64,000 nucleotides of DNA from Burkholderia arboris (GTDB lineage: Bacteria; Pseudomonadota; Gammaproteobacteria; Burkholderiales; Burkholderiaceae). This document shows positions 8,689 through 18,139 of this stretch, piece after piece. Each line of letters starts with the position of its first letter. Position 1 is the first letter of the stretch. The stretch covers positions 124,001 through 188,000 of the forward strand of contig NZ_CABVPX010000009.1 in NCBI RefSeq assembly GCF_902499125.1, in the 5' to 3' direction. The notes beneath the pieces were generated by a model. It was not told the origin of the DNA. It saw only the letters and a program-made list of their open reading frames with translations, and did no database searches. A program made the position numbers and the translations under genes.

Positions 8689-10455
8689 GTGATCCAAGAT
8701 AAAATTCGGAAAAGTATGGGAACTATTCGCCAGGGGAATTCTGCTGCAGCAGCACTGCTGTTTATCGCGGCCAGTGTGTCGGCACAAGAAGCGCCGCGCC
8801 TGATCATTCCGGGCAACGACCAGCAAACCCGACAGCAGGAAGAGGCACGTGAGCGCGAACGGGTAGTCTCTGCGCCCGGGGTGCGATCGGAAGTGGTGCG
8901 AAGTGCTGAGGTTCCAGCGCTGCCATCCGAAATGCCATGCTTCCGCATCGATCGTTTCGCGCTCGATGTACCCGATGCGCTACCCGCTTCCTTGAAATCG
9001 CAAGGCGCGTCGGCATTGCCGATGGATCGTTTCGCTTTCGCGCGGGAATGGCTCGATCACTATGCCGGCCAGTGCGTCGGCAAACAGGGTCTTGACGTCC
9101 TCGTCAAGGGCCTGTCGCAAGCGATCCTGGCGCGCGGATACGTCACGACACGCGTGTTGCTGCCGGAACAGGATCTGTCGACCGGCACCCTTAAGTTTTC
9201 GCTGATCCCCGGCGTAATCCGCCACATCCGCTTCGCCGACGACAAACTCCGCGGCACCTGGAAAACCGCCTTCCCGACCCGCGATGGCGAACTGCTGAAC
9301 CTGCGCGACCTCGAACAGGGTCTCGAGCAGATGAAACGCGTGTCGAGCCAAGACGTATCGATGCAGATCGTCCCGGCCGACGTACCCGGCGAAAGCGACG
9401 TCGTGCTCGACGTGAAGCGCGGCAAACCCTTGACTGTCGTCGCTTCGATCGACAACTCGGGCACACGGGCAACAGGCCGTCTACAGGGCAACTTGTCGCT
9501 CGGTATCGACAACCCGCTCGGCCTGAACGATATCTTCAACATCGGCGTGAGCCAGGATCTCGAATTCGGTGACAAGCGGCTCGGCTCGCACGGCTGGAAC
9601 GGTTTCTATTCGATCCCGTGGGGCTACTGGACCGCGACGCTCTCCGCATACACGAGCACGTACTACCAGCAGATCGCTGGCGTAAATCAGACGTTCATCG
9701 CGAGCGGCAATTCGAAGACGATCGACTTCAAGCTGAACCGCGTGCTGTCGCGTAGCCAGAACGACGTGTTCGGCGCACAGTTCCGCTTGTCGCGCAGGTT
9801 CGGGCAAAGCTTCATCGAAGACACCGAAATTCCGCAGCAGCGGCGCAACAACACGTTCGTCGAATTTGGCCTGACCGATCGGCACTACTTCGGCAACGCG
9901 CAGTTCGACGGCACGCTCGCGTACCGGCAGGGCATCGGCGCATTCGGCGCGCAGGACGACATAATGGCAGCCGACGGCGGCCCGACCTACCGCTACAAGA
10001 TGGCCGTGCTCGACGCGAATCTGTCGGTGCCGTTCGCGATCGAGCAGCAGCCGTTCCGCTACGTGACGACGTTCCACGGTCAGTACACGGGCAATACGCT
10101 GTACTACATCGACGACCTGACGATCGGCAGCCGTTACACGGTGCGCGGATTCGACGGGGAAACGATGCTGGCCGCCTCCCGTGGCTTCTATTGGCGCAAC
10201 GAGCTGCAGGCGCCGATCGGCCAAACCGGGCAGGTGGTCTATGCCGGCATCGACTACGGCCGCGTGTGGGGGCCGCAGCCGATCACGCTCGTCGGCACGC
10301 AACTGGCAGGCGCCGTGATCGGCGTGAAGGGCAGCGTCGCGACCCGATTGGGCGCCTACGGTTACGACCTCTTCGCCGGTACACCGATCTACAAGCCGTC
10401 CGGATTCCCGACGGCACGCGTGACGGTTGGTTTTCAGGTCACGGCACAGTTCTGA
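8689..10455 (+). CDS. bcpB: TpsB outer-membrane transporter BcpB (FhaC/ShlB family)
   Basis: Omp85-superfamily pore that exports the exoprotein across the outer membrane; 588 residues from GTG at 8689, or about 579 from the in-frame ATG at 8716. The ATG start gives a cleaner signal peptide ending at ASVSAQ. A POTRA region follows (about residues 85-235, with GVIRHIRF), then a 16-strand-type beta-barrel. The conserved lid motif VRGF is at residues 485-488 and the protein ends in an aromatic residue (AQF), as expected for BAM insertion. It is the last gene of the CDI locus; its normal GC content shows that the transporter belongs to the conserved backbone while the toxin tip is exchanged. Confidence 0.93.
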   Translation: MIQDKIRKSMGTIRQGNSAAAALLFIAASVSAQEAPRLIIPGNDQQTRQQEEARERERVVSAPGVRSEVVRSAEVPALPSEMPCFRIDRFALDVPDALPASLKSQGASALPMDRFAFAREWLDHYAGQCVGKQGLDVLVKGLSQAILARGYVTTRVLLPEQDLSTGTLKFSLIPGVIRHIRFADDKLRGTWKTAFPTRDGELLNLRDLEQGLEQMKRVSSQDVSMQIVPADVPGESDVVLDVKRGKPLTVVASIDNSGTRATGRLQGNLSLGIDNPLGLNDIFNIGVSQDLEFGDKRLGSHGWNGFYSIPWGYWTATLSAYTSTYYQQIAGVNQTFIASGNSKTIDFKLNRVLSRSQNDVFGAQFRLSRRFGQSFIEDTEIPQQRRNNTFVEFGLTDRHYFGNAQFDGTLAYRQGIGAFGAQDDIMAADGGPTYRYKMAVLDANLSVPFAIEQQPFRYVTTFHGQYTGNTLYYIDDLTIGSRYTVRGFDGETMLAASRGFYWRNELQAPIGQTGQVVYAGIDYGRVWGPQPITLVGTQLAGAVIGVKGSVATRLGAYGYDLFAGTPIYKPSGFPTARVTVGFQVTAQF

Positions 10456-10727
10456 CGCAGTAACCGCGATCCGATAGCCGGCCTGCTGTCGTTGGAGACG
10501 CTACTGGCCGGGATCGTCGCGATCCCGATCAGCCCCGTTGGTTGCCGCAGGTGGTCTACCAGGCACTCGAGTATCAGAGCCCCCGAACTGTCGTAGCAGC
10601 TGAAGCGCAAGGAAATGGCTCCCGTCGGGTGCGGGAATAACAGGCGATGCGGAAATCTCCCTCCAAACCATTTGCCCACATTTCGTCATTTAGCTAATAT
10701 TCAAAACGTCAAACGAAACCGCACCCC

Positions 10728-11027
10728 ATGGACGACGTCACCCGCATCAGCGCTTTGGCCAACGAAAGCCGTCTGGCCGTGCTGCGCTGGCTCAAGCAGC
10801 CGCGCAGGCATTTCCCGCCGCAGCCGCATGGCGACTTCGACGCGCTCGGCGTGTGCTGCACGTACATCACCGAGAAGCTCGGCATCGCGCCGGCCACGAC
10901 CACGCGCCACATGCGCATCCTCGCGGATGCCGGGCTCGTGCGGGCGACCCGCGTCGGCAAGTTCACGTACTACAAGCGGATCGACGGCGCGCTGCAGCAG
11001 CTCGGCCACGATCTCTCGCAACTCTGA
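10728..11027 (+). CDS. ArsR-family winged-helix regulator
   Basis: A 99-residue DNA-binding protein made almost entirely of the ArsR fold. The opening MDDVTRISALANESRL is the typical first helix, and the recognition helix lies around EKLGIAPATTTRHMRIL (residues 46-62), followed by a beta-wing (VGKFTYYKRI). Two adjacent cysteines (CC, residues 43-44) precede the recognition helix and might sense metal or thiol status, but the classical CVC metal box is absent. It ends 20 bases before a PLP-dependent decarboxylase gene on the same strand, so it probably regulates or is co-transcribed with it. Confidence 0.85.
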   Translation: MDDVTRISALANESRLAVLRWLKQPRRHFPPQPHGDFDALGVCCTYITEKLGIAPATTTRHMRILADAGLVRATRVGKFTYYKRIDGALQQLGHDLSQL

Positions 11028-11047
11028 CTCCCACCGAGGCAACCGAC

Positions 11048-12400
11048 ATGGACGAACTTGCATTGCTGGCCGACGCCGACCGGCGCGCGCACGCGTATCT
11101 GGCTGCAACCGCCGACCGGCGCGCGTTTCCCGACGCGGCCGCGCTGGCTGGCCTCGCCGCGTTCGACGAACCGTTGCCCGATACGGGCCGCCCGGCCGAC
11201 GACGTGCTGCGCCTGCTCGACGAGCACGGCACGCCCGCGACGGTCGCATCGAACGGCCCGAACTACTTCGGCTTCGTGATCGGCGCGACGCTGCCGGCCG
11301 CGGCGGCCGCCGAGCGGTTGATGCTTGCGTGGGACCAGTGCGCATCGTCGTATGCGAATTCGCCGGTGGCCGCGACGCTCGAACGGCAGGCCGCGCGCTG
11401 GGTCGTCGATGCGCTCGCGTTGCCCGAAGGCAGCGCGGTCGGCTTCGGCACGAGCGCGACGGCCTGCACGCTCGTCGCGCTGGTGGCCGCGCGGCGTGCG
11501 CTGCTCGCGCGCAAGGGCTGGGATATCGATGAAGACGGCCTGGTCGGTGCGCCCGAAGTGAAGGTCGTGATTTCCGCGCTCGCGCACATCACGGTGAAGA
11601 AGGCGCTGCGCGTGCTCGGCTTCGGGATGAAGCGCATCGTCGTCGCGCCGGTCGACGTACACGGCCGCATCGACCCCGCGCAGATGCCGCCGCTCGACGA
11701 CATGACCATTTTCTGCGTGCAGGCCGGCGAAGTGAACACCGGTGAATTCGATCCGTTCGCGGTGCTGATCCCGCCCGCGAAGGCGGCGGGCGCATGGGTG
11801 CACGTGGACGGCGCATTCGGCCTGTGGGCGCGCGCCTCGTCGAAGCGCGCGCTGACGGACGGCATCGACGGCGCGGACAGCTGGACGACCGACGGCCACA
11901 AGTGGCTCAACACGCCGTACGACGGCGCGATGGTGATCTGCCGCGACGCAGCCGCGCTCGCGACCGCGATGAACAGCGACGCCGTCTACCTGAGCGGCGC
12001 GCAGGATGCGCAGAAGAACCTGAACCTCGAATTCTCGCGGCGTGCGCGCGGCATTCCGGTCTGGGCCGCGCTGCGTTCGCTCGGCCGCGCCGGCGTGGCG
12101 ACGCTGGTCGAGCGGCATTGCGCGCAGGCGGCGCGGGTCGCGGACGGCCTGCGGGCGGCCGGCTACGACGTGCTGAACCGCGTTGTGCTGAACCAGGTGC
12201 TCGTGCGCGCCGGCACCGACGACGAAACCGCCGCGATCCTCGACGCCGCGCAGGCGTCGGGCGACGTGTGGTTCGGTGCGACCGTGTGGCAGGGGCGGCC
12301 GGCGTTCCGGATCAGCGTATCGTCGTGGCGCACGGAAGATGCGCACATCGACCGGCTCGTCGCGTTGCTGACCGAGCTGCGCGGCGTGCACGTGCGTTGA
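11048..12400 (+). CDS. PLP-dependent group II decarboxylase-like enzyme
   Basis: A 450-residue cytosolic enzyme of the aromatic-L-amino-acid/glutamate decarboxylase superfamily. The DGHKW motif places the Schiff-base lysine at residue 285, and GFGTSATACTLVAL forms the phosphate-binding region. HVDGAFG supplies the Asp that contacts the pyridine nitrogen. The ATG at 11048 follows GAGGCAACCGAC after the ArsR gene. A longer open frame upstream only overlaps the ArsR gene and is ignored. The substrate cannot be read from sequence; tyrosine, tryptophan, aspartate or related acids are possible. The gene ends 3 bases from the 3' end of the convergent LysR gene. Confidence 0.82.
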   Translation: MDELALLADADRRAHAYLAATADRRAFPDAAALAGLAAFDEPLPDTGRPADDVLRLLDEHGTPATVASNGPNYFGFVIGATLPAAAAAERLMLAWDQCASSYANSPVAATLERQAARWVVDALALPEGSAVGFGTSATACTLVALVAARRALLARKGWDIDEDGLVGAPEVKVVISALAHITVKKALRVLGFGMKRIVVAPVDVHGRIDPAQMPPLDDMTIFCVQAGEVNTGEFDPFAVLIPPAKAAGAWVHVDGAFGLWARASSKRALTDGIDGADSWTTDGHKWLNTPYDGAMVICRDAAALATAMNSDAVYLSGAQDAQKNLNLEFSRRARGIPVWAALRSLGRAGVATLVERHCAQAARVADGLRAAGYDVLNRVVLNQVLVRAGTDDETAAILDAAQASGDVWFGATVWQGRPAFRISVSSWRTEDAHIDRLVALLTELRGVHVR

Positions 12401-12403
12401 ACG

Positions 12404-13321
12404 TCACGCATCGTCCTGATTCACGACGGTTGCAGACGCCGCCTTCAGGCATTCGATGAAATGCAGCGCGGCCGGCGTCAGCAACGCATGCCGCCGCATC
12501 ACGATCGCGACCGTCAACGCGGGCATCGGCTCGGCGAGGTCCAGCGCGACGATGCCGCGCGACTTGCGTTCGACGTCGGCGAGCGGCCGTGCGAACACGC
12601 CGAGCGCATCCGTCTGCGACACGAGCCCGAGCGTCGCCGCAAACGACGGGCAGTGCACCACCCGCTTCGGCGTGTCGATGCCGAACGGCATGAAGATCGA
12701 GCGCACCAGATCGTCCCCGCCTTCGCCGTAGCGCGGCACGCACCATTGCGCATCGACGAGTTCGCGCAACGAGCGGGCGTGTGCGAGCCGATGGCGGTTT
12801 CTCGCGACGACCGCGAACGCCGTCCGGAACAACGGAATGCTGACGAATTCGTCGGGGTCCGGCAGCGCGTTCGACAGCTGATGCGTGACGATGAAGTCGA
12901 GCGAACCGTCGCGCAGCCGCGCGAGATCCGTCGCGGTCAGCGCATCGTCGACGTTCAGCGTCGCGCCGGGCAGGTCGCGCGCGAATGCCGCGAACGCGCG
13001 CGGCAGGATCGTCAACGCGACCGTCGGGCTGACCGCGATCGACACCGAGCCGGTCGTGCCCAGCCGCAATTGCTCGATTTCGTCGCGCGTGCGCTGGATC
13101 TCCTCGACGATCAGGCGCGCACGAATCGCGAACGCGCTGCCGTAGTCGGTCAGTGCGATCCCTTTCACGCTGCGCATGACGAGCGGCACGCCCAGCTCCT
13201 GTTCGAGTTCACGCACGATGCTGCTGATGGCCGGTTGCGTAACGCCGAGCGCGCGCGCCGCGCCGCGAATGGTGCGATGCTCGGCGACCGCGAGAAACGC
13301 ATCGAGCTGCTTGAGCTTCAT
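12404..13321 (-). CDS. LysR-family transcriptional regulator
   Basis: A 305-residue regulator. Residues 1-60 form the LysR helix-turn-helix (LDAFLAVAEHRTIRGAARAL, then VTQPAISSIVRELE), and residues 90-300 form the periplasmic-binding-protein-like effector domain. It is divergent from the carbamoylase gene at 13466 across a 144-bp gap, the standard LysR arrangement, so it most likely regulates that gene or the downstream cupin. The AT-rich stretch 13380-13432 between them is the likely binding site and promoter area. Confidence 0.93.
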   Translation of the reverse strand: MKLKQLDAFLAVAEHRTIRGAARALGVTQPAISSIVRELEQELGVPLVMRSVKGIALTDYGSAFAIRARLIVEEIQRTRDEIEQLRLGTTGSVSIAVSPTVALTILPRAFAAFARDLPGATLNVDDALTATDLARLRDGSLDFIVTHQLSNALPDPDEFVSIPLFRTAFAVVARNRHRLAHARSLRELVDAQWCVPRYGEGGDDLVRSIFMPFGIDTPKRVVHCPSFAATLGLVSQTDALGVFARPLADVERKSRGIVALDLAEPMPALTVAIVMRRHALLTPAALHFIECLKAASATVVNQDDA

Positions 13322-13465
13322 GGGTGACCGATCCGGTGACGAAGAAAGCGCGGGGTTCCGGGTGGAACGCCAGGTGACAAGAAAAAATTATCGTCTACAA
13401 CGAAATCTTGGATTTTTCTTATTGGGTCGAGTGTATATGCTCGGTGCTTTTCAGGAGCGGCGACG

Positions 13466-14689
13466 ATGATGCTCGTTAACCAGCAAAGGCTGTGGGATTC
13501 GTTGATGGAGATGGCGGCGATCGGCGCGACCGCGCATGGCGGCAGTTGCCGGCTCGCGCTGAGCGACGACGACGCGCGCGGCCGGCGCCGCTTCATCGCG
13601 TGGTGCGAGGCGGCCGGTTGCGAGATCCGCGTCGATCCGATCGGCAACGTGTTCGCGCGCCGGCCGGGCACGCAGCCCGAGCTGCCGGCCGTGATGTGCG
13701 GCAGCCATCTCGACACGCAGCCGCTCGGCGGCCGCTTCGACGGCGTCTATGGCGTGCTCGCGGGCCTCGAAGCGATCCGCACGCTGAACGAGCACGGGAT
13801 CGAAACGCGGCATCCGATCGAAGTCGTCGCATGGACCAACGAAGAGGGTTCGCGCTTCACGCCGGGCATGATGGGCTCGGCCGTCTACGCAGGCTCGCTG
13901 GATCTCGACTACGCACTGGATCGCCCGTGCATGCAGACGGGCGTGCTGCTCCGCGACGAGCTCGAACGGACCGGCTTCGCCGGCCCTGCGCGCGAGCGGC
14001 AGATGCCGCAAGCGTATTTCGAAGCGCATATCGAACAAGGGCCGGTGCTGGAGCAGGCCGGCTTGCCGATCGGCGTCGTGACGGGCGTGCAGGGCATCTA
14101 CGAACTCGACGTCACGGTGACCGGTTTCGAATCGCATGCGGGCACGACGCCGATGAGCGTGCGTCGCGACGCGATGGGGGCGGCGGCCGCGATGATCGCC
14201 GCGATCATCGAGCACGGCCACGCGTTCGACGCCGATGCGCGCGTAACGGTGGGCCATGTTGCGTGCCAGCCGAATTCGCCGAGCACGATACCGGGCAAGG
14301 TCCGGTTCAGCGTCGACGTGCGCCACCCGTCGCAGCCTGCATTGCAGCAGCTCGTCGCCGACATCGAAGCGATCTGCGTAGAGCGCACCGCGCTGCGCGG
14401 CGCGAGCGTGGAGGTGCAGACGATCGCCGAATACGAGCCGGTGGTGTTCGATGCCGAATGCGTCGCACGCGTGCGGCAGGCAACGGCCGCCGCCGGCTAT
14501 CCGTACCTGGAGATGTGCAGCGGCGCGGGGCACGACGCGGTGAACCTGTCGTACGTCGCGCCGTCCGCGATGGTGTTCGTGCCATGCAAGGCCGGCCTGA
14601 GCCACAACGAAGCGGAAGATGCCGATCCGGTGCACCTCGCTCAGGGCGCGTCGGTGCTGGTGAACCTGCTGGCCGATTGCGCGCGCTAG
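13466..14689 (+). CDS. M20-family amidohydrolase (N-carbamoyl-L-amino-acid hydrolase/allantoate type)
   Basis: A 407-residue dinuclear-zinc hydrolase of the hydantoinase/carbamoylase family, which removes carbamoyl groups from N-carbamoyl amino acids, ureidoglycolate or allantoate. Metal-site motifs are visible: GSHLDTQPLGGRFDGVYG (His and Asp ligands), WTNEEGSRF (Glu-Glu), AHIEQGPVLE and a C-terminal GAGHDAVN. The dimerisation domain lies around residues 210-325. AGGAG at 13453-13457 supports a start at 13466 or at the adjacent ATG 13469. It is divergent from a LysR regulator. Which N-carbamoyl compound is used is not determinable. Confidence 0.9.
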   Translation: MMLVNQQRLWDSLMEMAAIGATAHGGSCRLALSDDDARGRRRFIAWCEAAGCEIRVDPIGNVFARRPGTQPELPAVMCGSHLDTQPLGGRFDGVYGVLAGLEAIRTLNEHGIETRHPIEVVAWTNEEGSRFTPGMMGSAVYAGSLDLDYALDRPCMQTGVLLRDELERTGFAGPARERQMPQAYFEAHIEQGPVLEQAGLPIGVVTGVQGIYELDVTVTGFESHAGTTPMSVRRDAMGAAAAMIAAIIEHGHAFDADARVTVGHVACQPNSPSTIPGKVRFSVDVRHPSQPALQQLVADIEAICVERTALRGASVEVQTIAEYEPVVFDAECVARVRQATAAAGYPYLEMCSGAGHDAVNLSYVAPSAMVFVPCKAGLSHNEAEDADPVHLAQGASVLVNLLADCAR

Positions 14690-14806
14690 CCGTATCGCAG
14701 GGGCGGCCTGGCGTACCTTTCGAGCGTGAAAATGTCGGACAATAGCCGCTGCGCGCGCCACGTCGGCGCCGCGTTCAATAGACGCATTCACGCTTGCGAG
14801 ATCCCC

Positions 14807-15274
14807 ATGCCAACGCCCTTTCCCCGGGAACTGCTGAAGGCCGCCGATATCGAGAAGATGGAACCGGCGCGCGCGGTGCATTCGCTGAATCCCAATGCCG
14901 TTCGTCTCAAGCGACAACTCAGCGACCTGACCGGTCTGACGCAATTCGGTGTCCATCTGCTCACGCTGATGCCCGGTCACGAATCGGCCGAATATCACCG
15001 TCACCTATACGAAGAAGAATTCGTGTACGTGCTGTCCGGCACGGGCTCGGTCACGATCGGCGAACGCGCCAGTGAAATCGGATCGGGCGACTTCATCGGC
15101 TTTCCGCGCGGCGGTGAAGCGCATACGGTGCAGAACACGGGCGAAGCGCCGCTGGAGCTGCTCGTCGGCGGGCAGCGGCTCGAACACGACGTCTGCGAAT
15201 ACCCGCGAATCGGCAAACGGCTTTATATCGCGGGCGAGCTTGAAGACTATGTCGAGCTGCCGAAACAGCCGTAA
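14807..15274 (+). CDS. Single-domain cupin protein
   Basis: A 155-residue protein with one cupin barrel. Motif 1 is PGHESAEYHRHLYEEEFVYVLSG with His/His/Glu metal ligands, and motif 2 is the GDFIGFPRGGEAHTVQNTG region. The ATG at 14807 is preferred; in-frame starts at 14726 and 14732 would add a basic, non-homologous-looking leader. It follows the carbamoylase gene by 117 bases and may be co-transcribed with it. Cupins of this size serve as small isomerases, dioxygenases or sugar/amino-acid binding proteins; the function is not assigned. Confidence 0.8.
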   Translation: MPTPFPRELLKAADIEKMEPARAVHSLNPNAVRLKRQLSDLTGLTQFGVHLLTLMPGHESAEYHRHLYEEEFVYVLSGTGSVTIGERASEIGSGDFIGFPRGGEAHTVQNTGEAPLELLVGGQRLEHDVCEYPRIGKRLYIAGELEDYVELPKQP

Positions 15275-15330
15275 AGACCCATCGCATCCGCGATGCCGGA
15301 TTCCATATAAAAAATCGAATCAACTCTATC

Positions 15331-15346
15331 TTGTTTAGATAAACAA
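15331..15346. promoter_or_regulatory. Perfect palindrome in AT-rich spacer
   Basis: TTGTTTA-GA-TAAACAA is a 7-bp inverted repeat with a 2-bp centre, inside an AT-rich island (15296-15360) that contrasts with the surrounding GC-rich DNA. The spacer 15275-15603 otherwise contains only the terminator at 15423 and the GH92 leader. The form suits an operator for a dimeric regulator, possibly controlling the GH92 genes. Confidence 0.4.
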
Positions 15347-15422
15347 AATAAAAATTCGTAAAAATACGGGGTAGAGAAATCGCGTTTATTTGGGCACGCT
15401 TGTGCGCATTGTCCGTTCCTGA

Positions 15423-15457
15423 GCGCCGGTATTTCGACATGCCGGCGCGTCTTTTTT
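15423..15457 (+). terminator. Rho-independent terminator
   Basis: GCGCCGG (15423-15429) pairs with CCGGCGC (15442-15448) around a 12-nt loop and is followed by GTC and a run of six T. It ends the transcript from the cupin side and separates it from the GH92 genes. Confidence 0.7.
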
Positions 15458-15603
15458 CGGTCACCCGAATGCGGCAATAAATACACGCGTCCGGCAGTTT
15501 CGACCGATTGACTGCGTACGCGGCAAGTCACGAAAAGATTCCTGGCTGGAAGCTCAGTAGTTCGAACCAACAGCTTGATTCAAGAGCGAAACGGAGACAG
15601 GCG

Positions 15604-18075
15604 ATGTCGAGGAACTGGGGGTTGGGAACGGCGCTGCTGGCGCTGTGCGTTGTCTTGGCTGCATGCGGCGGTGACGGCGATTCGCCGTCGGCAGCGGCTT
15701 CGAATCTGTCGGCCGCGGCGCATTCGCAAGGCAACGAAGACGGCAACGGCGGCGACGACAACCGCAATGGAAACGACGAGAGCAACGGCAACGAGGCGTC
15801 GAAGAAAAACGCCGACATCCGCGTCGTCCAGTACGTCAATCCGCTGATCGGCACCGATTACGCGACCGACCAGCCGGCCGACCCGGTCGGCTCGGGTCTC
15901 GGCGGCGGCACGTTCCCGGGGCCGACGGTTCCGTTCGGGATGATGCAGTGGAGCCCGATGACGCCCACTGCGCAATACGACAGCCGCAAAGGCGACGGCT
16001 CCGGCTTCTCCGGCGGCTACTGGTACGGCGATACGTCGATCGACGCATTCAGCATCCTGCACCTGAGCGGCACCGGCTGCTGGGCGAACGGCGGCTACCT
16101 GAACGTGATGCCGCAACTCGCACCCGGCGACGCCGGCACGCCGGCCAGCTTCAGCCACGCGAACGAAACCGCGCAGGCCGGCTACTACGGCGTCACGCTC
16201 GGCAACGGCATCAAGGCCGAGCTGACGACGACGGTACGCACCGGCTTCGCGCGCTTCACGTATCCGGCACTCGCGCAGGGCCAGCAGGCGACGATCGCGA
16301 TCGATCCGACCGTGCTGAACAACCGTGCGCAGGGCACGACGGCCGACACGGTCAGCCAGGTTGGCGACCGGGCGTTGTCGGGCACGATCGCGGGCGGCGG
16401 GTTCTGCTGGGCCGGGCATGCGGTGCCTGTCTACTACTACGCGGAATTCAGCCAGCCGTTCGCGGCGAAGCCCGCGCTGTCGAACAACCGCCCCGTGACG
16501 TTGACGTTCAACGTCGACCGCAAGCATCCGGACGTGATGATGAAGCTTGGCATCTCGTTCGTCAGCGAAGCGAATGCGAAGGCGAACCTGCGCGCGGAGA
16601 ATCCGGAAACGGATGCGCAAGGCAGCCGGAGCTGGCGCTTCGACAAGGTGCGCAGCGCAGCGAGCGCCGCATGGAACGCCCGCCTGAACGCGATCCAGGT
16701 GACGGGTGGCAACGAAGCCGACAAGACGAAGTTCTACACCGCGTTGTATCACGCGTCGTTGCACCCGAACGTGTTCAACGACGTGAACGGCCAGTATCCG
16801 GACTTCTACGCGTCGAACGGCGCATCGACGGCGCCGACGCGCCAGGTCGACAAGGGCCGCACGATGTACGCGAACTTCTCCGGCTGGGACATCGACCGCT
16901 CGTTCATCCAGCTGCAGGCGCTGCTCGACCCGGTGCGCACCAGCGATATCGTGCAGTCGCTCGTGCTCGATGCGAAGGCGTGCGGCGCGTTCCCGCGCTG
17001 GGCGTACTTCAATACCGAAACGGCCGTGATGCCGGGCGATGCGGGGTCGATCATCACGGCGAACGCGTATGCGTTCGGCGCGACGAACTTCGATACGCAG
17101 GCCGCACTGTCGATCATGAAGACCAGCACCGCGCCGGGCGCCGCGTGCGCGGGCACGCCGGTGATGGGCAGCCGCGCGGACTACGACCGGCTCGGCTACG
17201 TGCCGGCATCGGGCAACGGTGACAACCAGACCGCGTCGAACACGCTCGAATACGCGCTGCGCGATTTCGCGGTGTCGCGCTTCGCGACGGCGCTTGGCGA
17301 TACGGCGACGGCCGGCACGCTGCTGAAGTCGAGCGGCAACTGGCAAAACCTGTTCGACCAGGGCGCGATCCGGCCGAAGACGTCGGCCGGTGCGTGGGTG
17401 ACCGACGGTTCGGGCTTCATGGAAGGCAATTCCGAGCAGTACACGTGGTACGTGCCGCACGATCTCGCCGGCGTGGTCGCGCAGGCGGGCGGCGCCGCAC
17501 CGGTCGTGAAGCGGCTCGACACGTTCTTCACGCACCTGAACATCGGCACCGTGCAGCCGTATTTCTACGTCGGCAACGAAGTGACGATGGCCGTGCCGTG
17601 GGCCTATGCGTGGGCCGGCGCACCGTCGCATACGCAGCGCGTGCTGCACGCGTCGCTCGCGAGCGAGTTCGGCACCGGTGCGGCAGGGCTGCCCGGCAAC
17701 GACGACCTCGGTGCGATCTCCGGCTGGTACGTGTGGGCCGCGCTCGGTCTCTATCCGGTCGTACCGGGCGTGAGCGGCGTCGCGCTGTCGAGCCCGCAGT
17801 TCGAGAAGATCACGGTGCGCGTCGGGCAGCACGACGGCAGCTACCGCCTGCTGCACATCGCCGCGCCGGGCGCGGGCTCGGGCGACGGCGCGTCGTTCTA
17901 CGTGAAGTCGCTGAAGCTGAACGGCACACCTTACTCGACCGCGTGGCTGCCGTTCGAGCGCATCGCGAAGGGCGGGAAGCTGTCGTATTCGATGACGGCC
18001 GATGCGAGCGCCACGACGTGGGGCACCGATGCATCCGCGATGCCGTCGTTCCCGCGGGCGGGCGGCGCGCAGTAA
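15604..18075 (+). CDS. GH92 alpha-mannosidase-like lipoprotein, first of a tandem pair
   Basis: An 823-residue secreted glycosidase of family GH92, whose characterised members are calcium-dependent exo-alpha-mannosidases acting on N-glycan and yeast-mannan linkages. The ATG at 15604 follows GGAGA by 6 bases and gives a lipoprotein signal with lipobox LAAC (Cys21). Residues 25-70 are a low-complexity Gly/Asn/Asp/Ser linker. GH92 signatures follow: NPLIGTD, HLSGTGC, MEGNSEQYTWYVPHD with the probable acid Glu607, and GNDDLG with Asp700/701. The next gene is a paralogue 64 bases downstream. Periplasmic-side or outer-membrane anchoring is expected; mannan or host glycan as substrate is inference. 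Confidence 0.9.
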   Translation: MSRNWGLGTALLALCVVLAACGGDGDSPSAAASNLSAAAHSQGNEDGNGGDDNRNGNDESNGNEASKKNADIRVVQYVNPLIGTDYATDQPADPVGSGLGGGTFPGPTVPFGMMQWSPMTPTAQYDSRKGDGSGFSGGYWYGDTSIDAFSILHLSGTGCWANGGYLNVMPQLAPGDAGTPASFSHANETAQAGYYGVTLGNGIKAELTTTVRTGFARFTYPALAQGQQATIAIDPTVLNNRAQGTTADTVSQVGDRALSGTIAGGGFCWAGHAVPVYYYAEFSQPFAAKPALSNNRPVTLTFNVDRKHPDVMMKLGISFVSEANAKANLRAENPETDAQGSRSWRFDKVRSAASAAWNARLNAIQVTGGNEADKTKFYTALYHASLHPNVFNDVNGQYPDFYASNGASTAPTRQVDKGRTMYANFSGWDIDRSFIQLQALLDPVRTSDIVQSLVLDAKACGAFPRWAYFNTETAVMPGDAGSIITANAYAFGATNFDTQAALSIMKTSTAPGAACAGTPVMGSRADYDRLGYVPASGNGDNQTASNTLEYALRDFAVSRFATALGDTATAGTLLKSSGNWQNLFDQGAIRPKTSAGAWVTDGSGFMEGNSEQYTWYVPHDLAGVVAQAGGAAPVVKRLDTFFTHLNIGTVQPYFYVGNEVTMAVPWAYAWAGAPSHTQRVLHASLASEFGTGAAGLPGNDDLGAISGWYVWAALGLYPVVPGVSGVALSSPQFEKITVRVGQHDGSYRLLHIAAPGAGSGDGASFYVKSLKLNGTPYSTAWLPFERIAKGGKLSYSMTADASATTWGTDASAMPSFPRAGGAQ

Positions 18076-18139
18076 ATCCAGGGGATCAACGAGCGGTTCT
18101 TGCCAACAGGATCGACGAGAGAGAGGGAGGGACGAACGG

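Noticed and set aside
15280-15295. Hairpin CATCGC-ATCC-GCGATG just after the cupin gene
   Set aside because: The stem is short and no T-run follows; the stronger hairpin at 15423 is the more likely terminator.
15580-17856. A 758-codon minus-strand frame opposite the first GH92 gene
   Set aside because: It is a composition artefact of high GC; the plus-strand frame has lipobox and GH92 motifs.
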